Shown here one piece after another: positions 28,120 through 36,624 of a stretch of DNA of 64,000 nt. This DNA is from Solilutibacter pythonis. GTDB lineage: Bacteria; Pseudomonadota; Gammaproteobacteria; Xanthomonadales; Xanthomonadaceae. Each line of letters starts with the position of its first letter. The stretch's first letter is position 1. Location: NCBI RefSeq assembly GCF_003697345.1, contig NZ_RFLY01000011.1, positions 33,833 to 97,832 of the forward strand. The letters run 5' to 3'. Below the pieces are notes generated by a model, which saw only the letters and a program-made list of their open reading frames with translations, ran no database searches and had not been told where the DNA came from. The position numbers and the translations under genes were made by a program.

Positions 28120-29997
28120 ATGTCCGCTATCCGTAAAATCCGCCGTTTGAAGGCGGCCACGCTCGCCACCGCGCTGGCGTGCGCCGCATTGCCGAGCCTG
28201 GCCCAGCAGGGTCCCTTCAGCCAGACCGTGTTCTTCGGCGACAGCCTGACCGACGCCGGTTATTTCCGTCCCTTGCTGCCGCTGGCCGCGCAGCCGGTCA
28301 TCGGCCAGTTCACCACCAATCCCGGCCTGGTCTGGTCGCAGTTCCTGGCCGATTACTACCGCACCGACGCCTCCACCGCCTGGTTGGCGACCGGCCGCGT
28401 CCCGCTGGCCGATAAGGGCGGCAACTACGCGGTGGGCGGCGCCCGGGTGGGTACCGAGGTGAACGGCGCGCTCGGCTACACGCCCTCGCTGTCCAGCCAG
28501 TTGGCCGAACATCTGCGCCGCGGCGGCGGCCGCGCCGATGCCGATGCGCTCTACACCGTCTGGGGCGGGGCCAACGATCTGTTCGCAGTCACCAACGATG
28601 GCGCCGATCCGGCCGCCACGCTCGCCGCCGCGGTGGGGGCGGAAGTGGGGGTCGTCGACAAGCTGCACGCCGCCGGCGCCCGCTACATCCTCGTCCCGAC
28701 GGTGCCGGATATCGGCATCACCCCGGCCTTCCGCGCCAAGGGGGCGGCGGCGATGGCGCAGGGCAGCGCGCTGGCTGCGGCCTACAACGATGCGCTGTTC
28801 AAGGGCCTGGCGGCGCGGAACCTGCGGGTGATCCCGCTCGATACCTATCGCCTGCTGGGGGAGGTCGTCGCCGATCCGGGCACTTACGGCTTCCGCAACG
28901 TCAGCGGCACCGCCTGCCAGCCGCAGATCACCGCGCAGTCGCTGGCTTGCAACCCGACCAGCTACGTCTCGCCGGATGCCCCTTACACCTATGCCTTCGC
29001 CGATGGCGTGCATCCCGGTAGCGCGGCCCACGCGATCCTGGCCGATTACGCCGTCGCCACGATCGAGGGGCCGCGCCAGGTCGCGGTACTGCCGCACTCG
29101 GCGGCGACGGTCGGGCGCCAGCGCGCCGATCGCGTCGCTGAGCAGTTGGCCAGCCGCGGCGATGCCGAGGGCGGCCGTTTCTGGGGCGGCCTGCGCTACG
29201 ACAACCAGCGCTACCCACGCGGTGCGATGGTCGGCGATGGCTTCGAGGGTGGCGGCGCCAGCCTCGGCCTGGGCTACGACCGCAACGCCGGCGCCTGGGT
29301 CTATGGCGGTTATCTCGACGCCGGCCGCCAGCGTATCGATTACGGCGCGCGGCGCGGCGATTTCCGCCAGCGCGAGATCGGGCTGGGCGGCTACGTCGGC
29401 TGGCGGGGCGACAACGCCTGGTTCGATGGACAACTCGGTTACTCGAAGCTCCAGTTCGATGTCAGCCGCCAGGTGCCGCTTGGCCCGGCGACGCGCGGCC
29501 ACGATGGCCGCGCCGATGGCCGCAATCTCAGCGCCGGTCTGGGCGCCGGCTGGCGCTTCGGCCATGACGGGTTGCGCCACGGCCCGTTGCTGCGGGTGCT
29601 GGCGCAGAAGATCCGCGTCGATGGCTATGCCGAATCGCGTCCGGAACTCGCCACGGCGCTGTCCTTCCCCAGCCAGGCATTCGACTCGCTACAGGTATCC
29701 GCCGGCTGGCAGGCCGAATGGATGCTGGGCGAACACACCCGGCCCTATGCCCGCCTGACGGCCGAACGCGAATTCGGCGACCGGCCCGAACAAGCCTTCG
29801 CGCGCATGAGTTCGATGCCCGGCACGCCCGATTACGCGGTGCCGGCGCCGCGCTTCGACGACCGTTATGGCCGCCTCGGCCTGGGCGTGCGCACCCGGCT
29901 GAGCGGGATGGACGTGCTGGCCGGCGCGGAACTCGGGCTGGGCGAGCGTGATGGCCGGCGTTCGAGCTTCCACCTCGGCCTCGCCAAGGGGTTCTGA
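28120..29997 (+). CDS. Autotransporter GDSL esterase/lipase
   Basis: A 625-residue protein of the EstA type. A signal peptide of about 29 residues ends at SLAQQ. The passenger is a GDSL/SGNH esterase: FFGDSLTD with nucleophile Ser42, the glycine/asparagine blocks in NYAVGGARVG and WGGANDLFA, and catalytic Asp295/His298 in FADGVHPGS. From about residue 345 a C-terminal autotransporter beta-barrel (VGRQRADRVAEQL onward) ends in GLAKGF with the terminal phenylalanine expected for outer-membrane insertion. It is displayed on the cell surface and hydrolyses esters or lipids. The gene is divergent from thiS. Confidence 0.93.
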   Translation: MSAIRKIRRLKAATLATALACAALPSLAQQGPFSQTVFFGDSLTDAGYFRPLLPLAAQPVIGQFTTNPGLVWSQFLADYYRTDASTAWLATGRVPLADKGGNYAVGGARVGTEVNGALGYTPSLSSQLAEHLRRGGGRADADALYTVWGGANDLFAVTNDGADPAATLAAAVGAEVGVVDKLHAAGARYILVPTVPDIGITPAFRAKGAAAMAQGSALAAAYNDALFKGLAARNLRVIPLDTYRLLGEVVADPGTYGFRNVSGTACQPQITAQSLACNPTSYVSPDAPYTYAFADGVHPGSAAHAILADYAVATIEGPRQVAVLPHSAATVGRQRADRVAEQLASRGDAEGGRFWGGLRYDNQRYPRGAMVGDGFEGGGASLGLGYDRNAGAWVYGGYLDAGRQRIDYGARRGDFRQREIGLGGYVGWRGDNAWFDGQLGYSKLQFDVSRQVPLGPATRGHDGRADGRNLSAGLGAGWRFGHDGLRHGPLLRVLAQKIRVDGYAESRPELATALSFPSQAFDSLQVSAGWQAEWMLGEHTRPYARLTAEREFGDRPEQAFARMSSMPGTPDYAVPAPRFDDRYGRLGLGVRTRLSGMDVLAGAELGLGERDGRRSSFHLGLAKGF

Positions 29998-30042
29998 GCG
30001 CGATTGCCAAACGCCTGGCATGCGGCATAGACTCTGCCGCAC

Positions 30043-30116
30043 GCGGGTGTAGTTCAATGGTAGAACTTCAGCTTCCCAAGCTGATAGCGTGGGTTCGATT
30101 CCCATCACCCGCTCCA
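30043..30116 (+). tRNA. tRNA-Gly (anticodon CCC)
   Basis: A full cloverleaf: acceptor GCGGGTG (30043-30049) pairs with CACCCGC (30106-30112), D-stem GTTC/GAAC, anticodon stem TCAGC/GCTGA with loop TTCCCAA (anticodon CCC at 30075-30077), and T-loop TTCGATT. CCA is encoded at 30114-30116. It reads GGG glycine codons. Confidence 0.96.
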
Positions 30117-30123
30117 ATACGCG

Positions 30124-30150
30124 ACGGCGGCCTCCGGGCCGCCGTTTTTT
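30124..30150 (+). terminator. Intrinsic terminator after tRNA-Gly
   Basis: ACGGCGGCC (30124-30132) and GGCCGCCGT (30137-30145) with loop TCCG, followed directly by five Ts. A textbook rho-independent terminator, seven bases after the tRNA. Confidence 0.9.
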
Positions 30151-30178
30151 CGTGGCGAACAAGGATGCGGGAGGCAAT

Positions 30179-30640
30179 GTGGAGAGCCATGACCCGGTGG
30201 TGCTCGGCTGGCGCGAGCGCATCGACCTGCCCTTGCTTGGCATTGGCCGCCTGCGCGCCAAGATCGACAGTGGCGCGCGCAGTTCCTGCCTGCATGTCGA
30301 GGCGCAATGGCGCTTCGTCGAGGCCGGCGCGCCGTGGGTGGGTTTCCGCCTGCGTGGCGCGCGCGCGGACGCGCCGCCGGTCGAGGCCGCCTCGGCCGTC
30401 ATCGATGAGCGCATCGTCACCGATTCCGGCGGGCATCCGGGCCTGAGGCCGTTCATCCGTACCCGGCTGGCGCTGGCCGGCCTCGTGCGCGAGATCGAGA
30501 TCAACCTGGCCGATCGCCGGCGCATGCGTTTTCCCATGTTGATCGGGCGCAGCGCCATGCGGGACGCCTTCATCGTCGATCCTTCACGATCCTGGCTGCA
30601 CAATTGCCCGCGCCGCCGCAGTCTCGCCGAGTCCGCATGA
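30179..30640 (+). CDS. RimK-associated putative zinc protease (retropepsin-like)
   Basis: A protein of 153 residues from GTG 30179, preceded by GGGAGG five bases upstream; longer frames would run into the terminator and the tRNA. It matches the putative ATP-dependent zinc protease family (Pfam Zn_protease): [21 protein letters not shown], then the aspartyl-protease-like motif [13 protein letters not shown], and [20 protein letters not shown] at the C-terminus. Such genes are routinely next to rimK-like ATP-grasp genes, as here with an ATGA overlap. The protease activity is inferred from fold and motif only. Confidence 0.85.
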   Translation: MESHDPVVLGWRERIDLPLLGIGRLRAKIDSGARSSCLHVEAQWRFVEAGAPWVGFRLRGARADAPPVEAASAVIDERIVTDSGGHPGLRPFIRTRLALAGLVREIEINLADRRRMRFPMLIGRSAMRDAFIVDPSRSWLHNCPRRRSLAESA

Positions 30641-31587
30641 AGCTCGCCATCCTGTCCCGCAACAGCAAGCTGTATTCCACCAAGCGGCTGGTCGAGGCGG
30701 CGCGCGCGCGTGGCCACAGCGTGCGCGTGCTCGATCCGTTGCGCTGCTACATGCACATTTCCAGCGACGGCTTCGACATGCACTACAAGGGCGCGCCGAT
30801 CGCCGATTACGACGCGGTGATTCCGCGCATCGGCACCTCGGTCACCCGCTATGCCACCGCCGTGCTGCGCCAGTTCGAGTTGATGGGCGCGGATACGCCC
30901 AACGCCTCCGACGCCATCCTGAAGGCGCGCGACAAGCTGCGCAGCCACCAATTGCTGGCGGCGCAGGGCATCGGCCTGCCGACCACGGTGTTCGGCGACA
31001 ACCCGGACGACACCGCGGATCTGCTCTCGATGCTCGGCCCGCCGCCGCACGTCATCAAGTTGAACGAGGGAACCCAGGGCGCCGGCGTGATGCTGACCGA
31101 GAAGTTGTCGGCCTCGAAAGGCGTGATCGAGGCGCTGCGCGGCCTGTACGCGCAGTTCCTGGTGCAGGAGTTCGTCGCCGAGGCCAAGGGGGCCGATCTG
31201 CGCTGTTTCGTCGTTGGCGGCAACGTGGTCGGGGCGATGAAACGGCAGGCGCCGAAGGGCGACTTCCGCTCCAACCTGCATCGCGGCGGGGTGGCGAAGG
31301 CGGTCAAGCCGCGCCCGGACGAAGTCGAGATCGCGGTACGCGCGGCGCGGGGGCTGGGGCTGAGCATCGCCGGCGTCGATCTGATCCGTTCCGAGCGTGG
31401 CCCGCTGGTGCTGGAGGTGAATGCCTCGCCGGGGCTGGAGGGCATCGAGTCCGCCACCGGCAAGGACATCGCCGGGCTGATCATCGAGCACGTTGCCGCC
31501 CGCATCGAGAAACCCGCGCGCCGTGTGCGGCCCTCGACCAGGACCGCCGCGCCACGGGAGCACAAGCGCGCGCCACGGGCCGGATGA
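30637..31587 (+). CDS. rimK: RimK-family ATP-grasp ligase
   Basis: A 316-residue ATP-grasp enzyme starting [21 protein letters not shown]. The three domains are visible: the N-terminal Rossmann-like region, [19 protein letters not shown], the nucleotide-binding [19 protein letters not shown] and the metal-binding [15 protein letters not shown]. RimK adds glutamate residues to the C-terminus of ribosomal protein S6, or makes poly-glutamate; paralogues ligate other amino acids. The C-terminus carries an extra basic tail after about residue 290. Coupled to the upstream zinc-protease-like gene, which supports a modification/removal pair (inference). Confidence 0.88.
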   Translation: MKLAILSRNSKLYSTKRLVEAARARGHSVRVLDPLRCYMHISSDGFDMHYKGAPIADYDAVIPRIGTSVTRYATAVLRQFELMGADTPNASDAILKARDKLRSHQLLAAQGIGLPTTVFGDNPDDTADLLSMLGPPPHVIKLNEGTQGAGVMLTEKLSASKGVIEALRGLYAQFLVQEFVAEAKGADLRCFVVGGNVVGAMKRQAPKGDFRSNLHRGGVAKAVKPRPDEVEIAVRAARGLGLSIAGVDLIRSERGPLVLEVNASPGLEGIESATGKDIAGLIIEHVAARIEKPARRVRPSTRTAAPREHKRAPRAG

Positions 31588-31676
31588 AGCGGCCGCCGGC
31601 TGCCGGCCGGGGCCGCCGCTGTGACAGAATCGAACCCTTGCGCGGAGAAGGCCGCGCCGACTGACAGGAGCAAGTC

Positions 31677-32360
31677 ATGCGCATACTGGTGATTGAGGAC
31701 AATCAGGACATCGCCGCCAATCTTGGCGACTATCTGGAAGATCGCGGCCACGCCGTCGATTTCGCCGCCGATGGCGTCACCGGCCTGCATCTGGCGGTGG
31801 TCAACGAGTTCGATGCCATCGTGCTCGACCTCAACCTGCCCGGGATGGACGGGCTGGAAGTCAGCCGGAAGCTGCGCAACGAAGCCCGCAAGCAGACCCC
31901 GATCCTGATGCTCACCGCGCGCGACACGCTGGACAACAAACTGGCCGGCTTCGATTCCGGCGCCGACGATTACCTGGTCAAGCCGTTCGCCTTGCAGGAA
32001 GTGGAGGTGCGTCTCAACGCGCTGGCGCGCCGCGGCAAGGGTGTGCAGGCGCGCGAGTTGCAGGTGGCCGATCTCGAATACAACCTCGACACGCTGGAGG
32101 TGCGTCGCCAGGGCAAGCTGTTGCAGCTCAACCCGACCGCGCTGAAGATCCTCCAGGCGCTGATGGAGGCAAGCCCGGCGGTGGTGACGCGGCAGGACTT
32201 GGAGACCCGCGTCTGGGGCGAGGAACTGCCCGATTCCGACAGCCTGCGCGTGCATATCCACGGCCTGCGCAGCATGGTGGACAAGCCCTTCGGCGTACCG
32301 CTGATCCAGACGCGCCACGGCATCGGCTATCGCATCGCGGCGCCGGATGACACCCAGTAA
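31677..32360 (+). CDS. OmpR/PhoB-family response regulator
   Basis: A 227-residue two-component regulator. The receiver domain has acidic residues in VIEDNQDIAANL, the phospho-acceptor Asp51 in IVLDLNLPGMDG, the threonine in LMLTARD and the lysine in DDYLVKPF. A C-terminal winged helix (NPTALKILQALMEAS ... RTRHGIGYRI-like end, here QTRHGIGYRIA) binds DNA. ACAGGAG lies nine bases before the ATG. It overlaps the sensor kinase gene by 14 bases. Closest in kind to PhoP-like regulators of Xanthomonadales; the regulon is unknown. Confidence 0.93.
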   Translation: MRILVIEDNQDIAANLGDYLEDRGHAVDFAADGVTGLHLAVVNEFDAIVLDLNLPGMDGLEVSRKLRNEARKQTPILMLTARDTLDNKLAGFDSGADDYLVKPFALQEVEVRLNALARRGKGVQARELQVADLEYNLDTLEVRRQGKLLQLNPTALKILQALMEASPAVVTRQDLETRVWGEELPDSDSLRVHIHGLRSMVDKPFGVPLIQTRHGIGYRIAAPDDTQ

Positions 32361-33669
32361 CGCCGCGCCCGCCGGCGATGCCCGGCATCCCCGGCGGCGG
32401 CGGCTGCGCAGCCGCATCATCTGGTCGTTCTTCCTGCTCGGCTTCGGCCTGACGTTGCTGCTGGCGTTTTCCACCAACTGGATGCGCGGCCGGGTGGAGG
32501 ATGACCTGATCGTCGACATGATGAACCGCAACATCGTCGAGTTTCAGCGCGAGTACGCCACCAACCCGAGCGACCCGATGTTGCAGGTCGAGCAGATGCG
32601 GGTGTTTTCCTTCACGCCCGACAAGTTCGAAACCGTGCGCGAGCGCGAACCGGACTGGTACGCGCTGGACAACGGCGTACACACGCTCAACGGCAAGAAC
32701 GAGGACGGCACGCCGTTCCGTTACCGGCTGGCCGTGCTCAAGCAGCCGGATGTCTGGTTCTTCATCGCTTACGACATGACCGAATCGGTACGCCGGGATC
32801 AACGCTTCCGCGAGTCGCTGGTGGTGGTGGTGGCGATTTTCACGCTGATCTCGCTGGTGCTCGGCTGGTGGTCGGCCTCCAAGGTGATGAGCCCGGTGAC
32901 CGATCTCGCCAGCCGCCTGCGCCGTGCCGGCAGCAGTTCCGATCCCGAGGCGCTGGCGCCGTTCTTCGCCGATGACGAGGTGGGCGAGCTGGCGAAGGCG
33001 CTGGACGATTATTCCGACCGGCTCACCGAGGTCGTGCAGCGCGACCGCGAGTTCAACGCCGATGTCAGCCATGAGCTGCGCACGCCGCTGGCGGTGATCC
33101 GCAGCGCCACCGAACTCTTGCTCTCGCAGGATGGCCTGGACGAGAAGACCCGTCAGCGTCTGCTGCGCATCCAGCGCGCGCAGCAGAACGGCACCGATCT
33201 CACCAATGCGCTGCTGCAACTTTCGCGCAACGAACGCGTGCATGGCGCCACCGACATCGCCCGGGTGGCCGAGCAATTGCTGGACGCCCACCGCTCGCAA
33301 CTGCGCGGCAAGGCATTGGAATTGCGGCTGGAGGGCGAGCCGGGCCTGGTGGTGGACGCGCCGGAGGCGGCGGTCAGCGTGGCGCTGGGCAATCTCATCG
33401 GCAACGCGGTCAAGTACACCGCCAGCGGCGAGGTGGTGGTGCGGCTTGCCGACAATGCCGTGGACGTGATCGATTCCGGCCCGGGGCTCTCGGCCGAGGA
33501 AGCGGCCCGGCTGTTCGAGCGCGGTTATCGCGGCACGCATGCCGAGCACACCCACGGCGGCGGCATCGGGCTGTCGATCGTGCGGCGGTTGTGCGATCTC
33601 TATGGCTGGAGCGTGCGGGTGGTGCCCGGCACCGGGCGCGGGGTGATCGCCACGCTCTCGTTCGTCTGA
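32347..33669 (+). CDS. Sensor histidine kinase
   Basis: A 440-residue inner-membrane kinase. TM1 is near residues 23-42, a periplasmic sensor region of about 110 residues follows, and TM2 lies near 158-176. The H-box FNADVSHELRTPLAVI has the phospho-accepting histidine at about 242. The catalytic domain shows the N-box LGNLIGNAVKYT, G1 DSGPGLS, and G2 HGGGIGLSIVRRLC. With the upstream response regulator it forms a two-component system. The sensor domain does not reveal the signal. A terminator follows 16 bases after the stop. Confidence 0.93.
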   Translation: MTPSNAAPAGDARHPRRRRLRSRIIWSFFLLGFGLTLLLAFSTNWMRGRVEDDLIVDMMNRNIVEFQREYATNPSDPMLQVEQMRVFSFTPDKFETVREREPDWYALDNGVHTLNGKNEDGTPFRYRLAVLKQPDVWFFIAYDMTESVRRDQRFRESLVVVVAIFTLISLVLGWWSASKVMSPVTDLASRLRRAGSSSDPEALAPFFADDEVGELAKALDDYSDRLTEVVQRDREFNADVSHELRTPLAVIRSATELLLSQDGLDEKTRQRLLRIQRAQQNGTDLTNALLQLSRNERVHGATDIARVAEQLLDAHRSQLRGKALELRLEGEPGLVVDAPEAAVSVALGNLIGNAVKYTASGEVVVRLADNAVDVIDSGPGLSAEEAARLFERGYRGTHAEHTHGGGIGLSIVRRLCDLYGWSVRVVPGTGRGVIATLSFV

Positions 33670-33685
33670 GGGCCGCGCGAATGAA

Positions 33686-33707
33686 AACGCCACCGGTGGG
33701 TGGCGTT
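33686..33707. terminator. Bidirectional terminator, kinase gene and ilvE
   Basis: AACGCCACC (33686-33694) pairs with GGTGGCGTT (33699-33707), loop GGTG, with As before and Ts after the stem. It lies between the converging kinase and ilvE genes. Confidence 0.8.
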
Positions 33708-33729
33708 CTCGCGGGGCGGGACGGAACAC

Positions 33730-34641
33730 TCAGAGATATTCCAGCCAGCCGTGCTCGTCGGGCGTGGTGCCGTTGAACAGGCCGAAGAACAGCGCCTGCA
33801 TCCGCCGTGTGAGCGGGCCGGCGACGCCCTCGCCGATGACGCGGCCGTCGACCGAGCGGATCGGGGTGATTTCGGCGGCGGTGCCGCACATGAAGAGTTC
33901 ATCGCAGAGGTAGAGGTATTCGCGCGGCAGGTCGCGCTCCACGACCTTGATCCCGGCCTTCTGCGCCAGCGTGATGATGGTGTGGCGGGTGATGCCGTTC
34001 AAGAGCGCGGCGCTGACCGGCGTGGTGTGCAATTCGCCATTGAATACCAGGAACAGGTTTTCGCCGGCGCCCTCGCTCAGCAGGCCCGTGGATGCCAGCG
34101 CGATGCCTTCGCCGAAGCCCAGCCGGCGCGCCTCGCGCGCGACCAACTGGCCGGAGAGATAGTTCCCGCCGGCCTTGGCGCCGGCGGGAATGGTGTTGGG
34201 CGCGAAACGCTGCCAGCTGGAGACACAGGCGTCGATACCGGTTTCCAGCACGCCCTCGCCCAGGTACGCGCCCATCTTCCAGGCCGAGACCGACATCTCC
34301 ACCGGCGTGTCGGCCGATAGCCCGATGCCGCCCAGCCCACGGAACGCGAACGGGCGCAGGTAGGCCGCGCCAAGGCCGTTCTTCTTCAGCACTTCGCGGC
34401 AGGCGGCGTTGATTTCGTCGAGCGAGTACGGCATTGGCATGTCGTAGATGCGTGCCGAGGCGTACAGCCGCCGGTTGTGGTCGGTGAGGCGGAAGATCGC
34501 CGGGCCGTTGGGCGTGTCGTAGCTGCGGATACCCTCGAACACTGAGGAGCCGTAGTGCAGGGCATGCGCCATCACATGGGTGGTGGCCTCGGCCCAGGGT
34601 TTGACGTGGCCGTTGTGCCAGATCCATTCGGGGTATTGCAT
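33730..34641 (-). CDS. ilvE: Branched-chain amino acid aminotransferase IlvE
   Basis: A 303-residue fold-type IV PLP enzyme from ATG 34641 (MQYPEWIWHNGHVKPW); frames further upstream are non-coding. It reversibly moves the amino group between glutamate and the keto acids of leucine, isoleucine and valine. Conserved parts are HALHYGSSVFEGIRSYD, the PLP-lysine region PAGAKAGGNYLSG, EGAGENLFLVFNGEL and LYLCDELFMCGTAAEITPI. Monocistronic by position, sharing a terminator with the kinase gene. Confidence 0.95.
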   Translation of the reverse strand: MQYPEWIWHNGHVKPWAEATTHVMAHALHYGSSVFEGIRSYDTPNGPAIFRLTDHNRRLYASARIYDMPMPYSLDEINAACREVLKKNGLGAAYLRPFAFRGLGGIGLSADTPVEMSVSAWKMGAYLGEGVLETGIDACVSSWQRFAPNTIPAGAKAGGNYLSGQLVAREARRLGFGEGIALASTGLLSEGAGENLFLVFNGELHTTPVSAALLNGITRHTIITLAQKAGIKVVERDLPREYLYLCDELFMCGTAAEITPIRSVDGRVIGEGVAGPLTRRMQALFFGLFNGTTPDEHGWLEYL

Positions 34642-34702
34642 GGCGCGCTCCGTGAGTGAATGGGCCATTCTCACCGGATGCGCCGGTGCCGGCAATGTGC
34701 GG

Positions 34703-35284
34703 TTACAGGCTGATCCACAGGCAGCCGAGGTGGCGGCGCAACGCGAAGACGATGGCGCGGGTCTGGCCGTCGTGGCCGGCCGATTGCAGGATGCGCAGGC
34801 CGCTCGGCGCGCGTTTCCGGGGCCGCGCCGAGGCAAGGTGGCCATCGGTATCCCCGGCCCATGTCGGCTCGGCATCGCCGCCGCCGCCGACCGGGCCGAT
34901 ATCCACCAGCGGCCGTTTGACGATCGTTTCGAGCCGCTGCATCACCTGGTAGCCGCCGCGGGTATCGATGCCGGCCCAGTGATAGACGCCGGCGAGGCGG
35001 TTGGCGTCGCGCAGGTCGATGGCCGCCGCGACTTCGAAACTCAACGCTTCCAGGTCGCGCATGCAGCCGTTGCGGTTGGGACGCTCGAGGGCGGTGGCGC
35101 CGGCCTGGGGCGGCAGGCGTTCGGCGGCGCCGATCGCCGCGCAGGGTTGGTCGGTCATCACCACGCCGCCGTCGGCGGCGGTGCAGCGGCGCACTTGCTG
35201 GGCCTGGGCGGCGGGGCAGGCCGCCAGCGGCAGGCAGAGCAGGGCGGCCGAAACCAGGGCGGGGAGGCGGGTAGTGCGGTTCAC
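34703..35284 (-). CDS. Secreted DUF4124-like protein
   Basis: A 193-residue protein with GTG start. The N-terminal signal peptide (about residues 1-28, hydrophobic core LVSAALLCLPLAACPA, cleavage near AQAQQ) precedes a DUF4124-like stretch, RRCTAADGGVVMTDQPC, in which paired cysteines enclose a short beta motif. The rest (about residues 70-193) is not recognised. An alternative reading is a lipoprotein with the cysteine in LAAC, but the box is followed by PAAQAQ, which fits signal peptidase I equally well. Periplasmic, function unknown. Confidence 0.72.
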   Translation of the reverse strand: MNRTTRLPALVSAALLCLPLAACPAAQAQQVRRCTAADGGVVMTDQPCAAIGAAERLPPQAGATALERPNRNGCMRDLEALSFEVAAAIDLRDANRLAGVYHWAGIDTRGGYQVMQRLETIVKRPLVDIGPVGGGGDAEPTWAGDTDGHLASARPRKRAPSGLRILQSAGHDGQTRAIVFALRRHLGCLWISL

Positions 35285-35298
35285 GCGCTCAATCTAGC

Positions 35299-35450
35299 GG
35301 CTCGGCGCGCGCGCGCAAGCGTTGGCGAGCGCGAAAGCCAAATGCGTGCGCTGTCGGGCGGCTCGGCGCGTACGCGCAAGCGTTGGCAGACGTCAACATG
35401 CCGGGGCTGGCCGCCGCCGAGGGTGGCTCGGCGCGCGCGCAAGCGTTGGC
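35299..35450. repeat. Three degenerate copies of a 26-bp element
   Basis: GGCTCGGCGCG-n-CGCAAGCGTTGGC-like copies begin at 35299, 35360 and 35425, spaced 61 and 65 bases. The intervals between them are only weakly similar. They fill the space between the DUF4124 gene start and the metF end, a gap of 291 bases. Confidence 0.65.
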
Positions 35451-35503
35451 GCGTGTGGGGGCCGATGTGCGTGTGGGGAGTGGGACATTCCACGAAAGTG
35501 GGG

Positions 35504-35531
35504 CGTTGCCCGTTGCCCGTTGCCCGTTGCG
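35504..35531. repeat. CGTTGCC heptamer microsatellite
   Basis: Three exact tandem copies of CGTTGCC followed by CGTTGCG. Seven-base arrays can change length by slippage; this one lies outside any gene, 45 bases past the metF stop. Confidence 0.75.
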
Positions 35532-35575
35532 TGGCGAGCGTGGGCCGGCGACGGGGTGTTTGCGCGCGGGGTGTC

Positions 35576-36406
35576 CTAGGCGGTTCGGATCCGGCTCAGC
35601 ACGTTCATCGTGGGCCGGGCCAGGTTGAGGGTGTAGAAGTGCAGCCCCGGCGCGCCGCCTTCGATCAGCCGCCGGCACATCGCCGCGACCAGATCGGCGG
35701 CGAATTCGCGCACCGCGCCGGTATCGTCGCCGAAGGCGCGCATGCGCTGTTCGATCCAGCGTGGGATTTCGGCCCCGCAGCTTTCCGAGAAGCGCCGCAG
35801 TTGCGAGAAGTTGGAGATCGGCATGATGCCGGGCACGATCGGCGCTTCGACGCCGCGCGCGCGGGCATCCTCGACGAAGCGGAAATAGGCGTCCGCGTTG
35901 TAGAAATACTGGGTGATCGCGCTGTCGGCGCCGGCATCGACCTTGCGCTTGAAATGGTCGAGGTCGGCCAGCGCATCGCGCGCCTGGGGGTGGGTTTCGG
36001 GATAGGCGGCGACTTCGATGTGGAAGTGCCCGCCATGTTCGTCGTGGATGAAGCGGACCAACTCGCTGGCGTAGCGCAGGTCGCCGCGGTCGAGCGTGCC
36101 GGAGGGCAGGTCGCCGCGCAGGGCGACGATCCGCCGCACGCCGAGCGCGCGATAGAGCCGCAGCAGGGCGCGGATATCCTCGCGGCTCGCGCCGACGCAG
36201 GTCAGATGCGGCACGCCTTCCAGCCCATGGCTGGCGCGTAGGCGCTGCACGGTTTCCGAGGTGTGGCTCTGGGTGGAGCCGCCGGCGCCGAACGTGCAGG
36301 AGACGAAATGCGGCGCGAACGTTTTCAGTTTGCTCATCGCGCGGTCGAGCTGAGCGCGCTGGTCGTCGGTTTTCGGCGGATAGACTTCGAAGCTGATCGG
36401 GAGCAT
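35576..36406 (-). CDS. metF: 5,10-methylenetetrahydrofolate reductase MetF
   Basis: A 276-residue FAD-dependent TIM-barrel enzyme that makes 5-methyl-tetrahydrofolate for methionine synthesis. It starts MLPISFEVYPPKTDDQRAQL, with the catalytic glutamate in FEVYPPK, then FVSCTFGAGGSTQSHT, ALRGDLPSG and the C-terminal GLHFYTLNLARPT block. Lengths match bacterial MetF. Transcribed in the same direction as ahcY, but 218 bases and a terminator-like hairpin separate them, and a separate promoter-like site precedes metF. Confidence 0.95.
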   Translation of the reverse strand: MLPISFEVYPPKTDDQRAQLDRAMSKLKTFAPHFVSCTFGAGGSTQSHTSETVQRLRASHGLEGVPHLTCVGASREDIRALLRLYRALGVRRIVALRGDLPSGTLDRGDLRYASELVRFIHDEHGGHFHIEVAAYPETHPQARDALADLDHFKRKVDAGADSAITQYFYNADAYFRFVEDARARGVEAPIVPGIMPISNFSQLRRFSESCGAEIPRWIEQRMRAFGDDTGAVREFAADLVAAMCRRLIEGGAPGLHFYTLNLARPTMNVLSRIRTA

Positions 36407-36434
36407 CGCGGCGGGCTAGGCAGTAAGGCCGGGA

Positions 36435-36463
36435 ATTGTATCGCTTTATCGCGATGGATGTTT
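36435..36463 (-). promoter_or_regulatory. Putative metF promoter
   Basis: On the minus strand a -10-like TACAAT (36440-36435) lies 28 bases before the metF ATG. The matching -35 region is weak (AAACAT, 17 bases upstream). ATCGC/GCGAT half-sites flank a six-base centre just upstream of the -10. Confidence 0.4.
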
Positions 36464-36571
36464 TAGTTATCGTGGCGGCGTCACGGGGGATGTTTGTCTG
36501 GTGTGTGTCGTGGCCGTCGGTGCTTGTCGGGCGGCGGCGTGTGGGGGCAATCCACGGGCGCGGAATGCGGA

Positions 36572-36593
36572 ACGGGCGCCCGAAGGCGCCCGT
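36572..36593 (-). terminator. Hairpin after ahcY
   Basis: ACGGGCGCC (36572-36580) and GGCGCCCGT (36585-36593), loop CGAA, 9-bp stem, 32 bases past the ahcY stop. On the minus strand only TTCC follows, so termination may be partial and allow read-through to metF. Confidence 0.65.
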
Positions 36594-36624
36594 CGCGGTC
36601 ATGCGGGGATTTGCGGCAGGCCGC

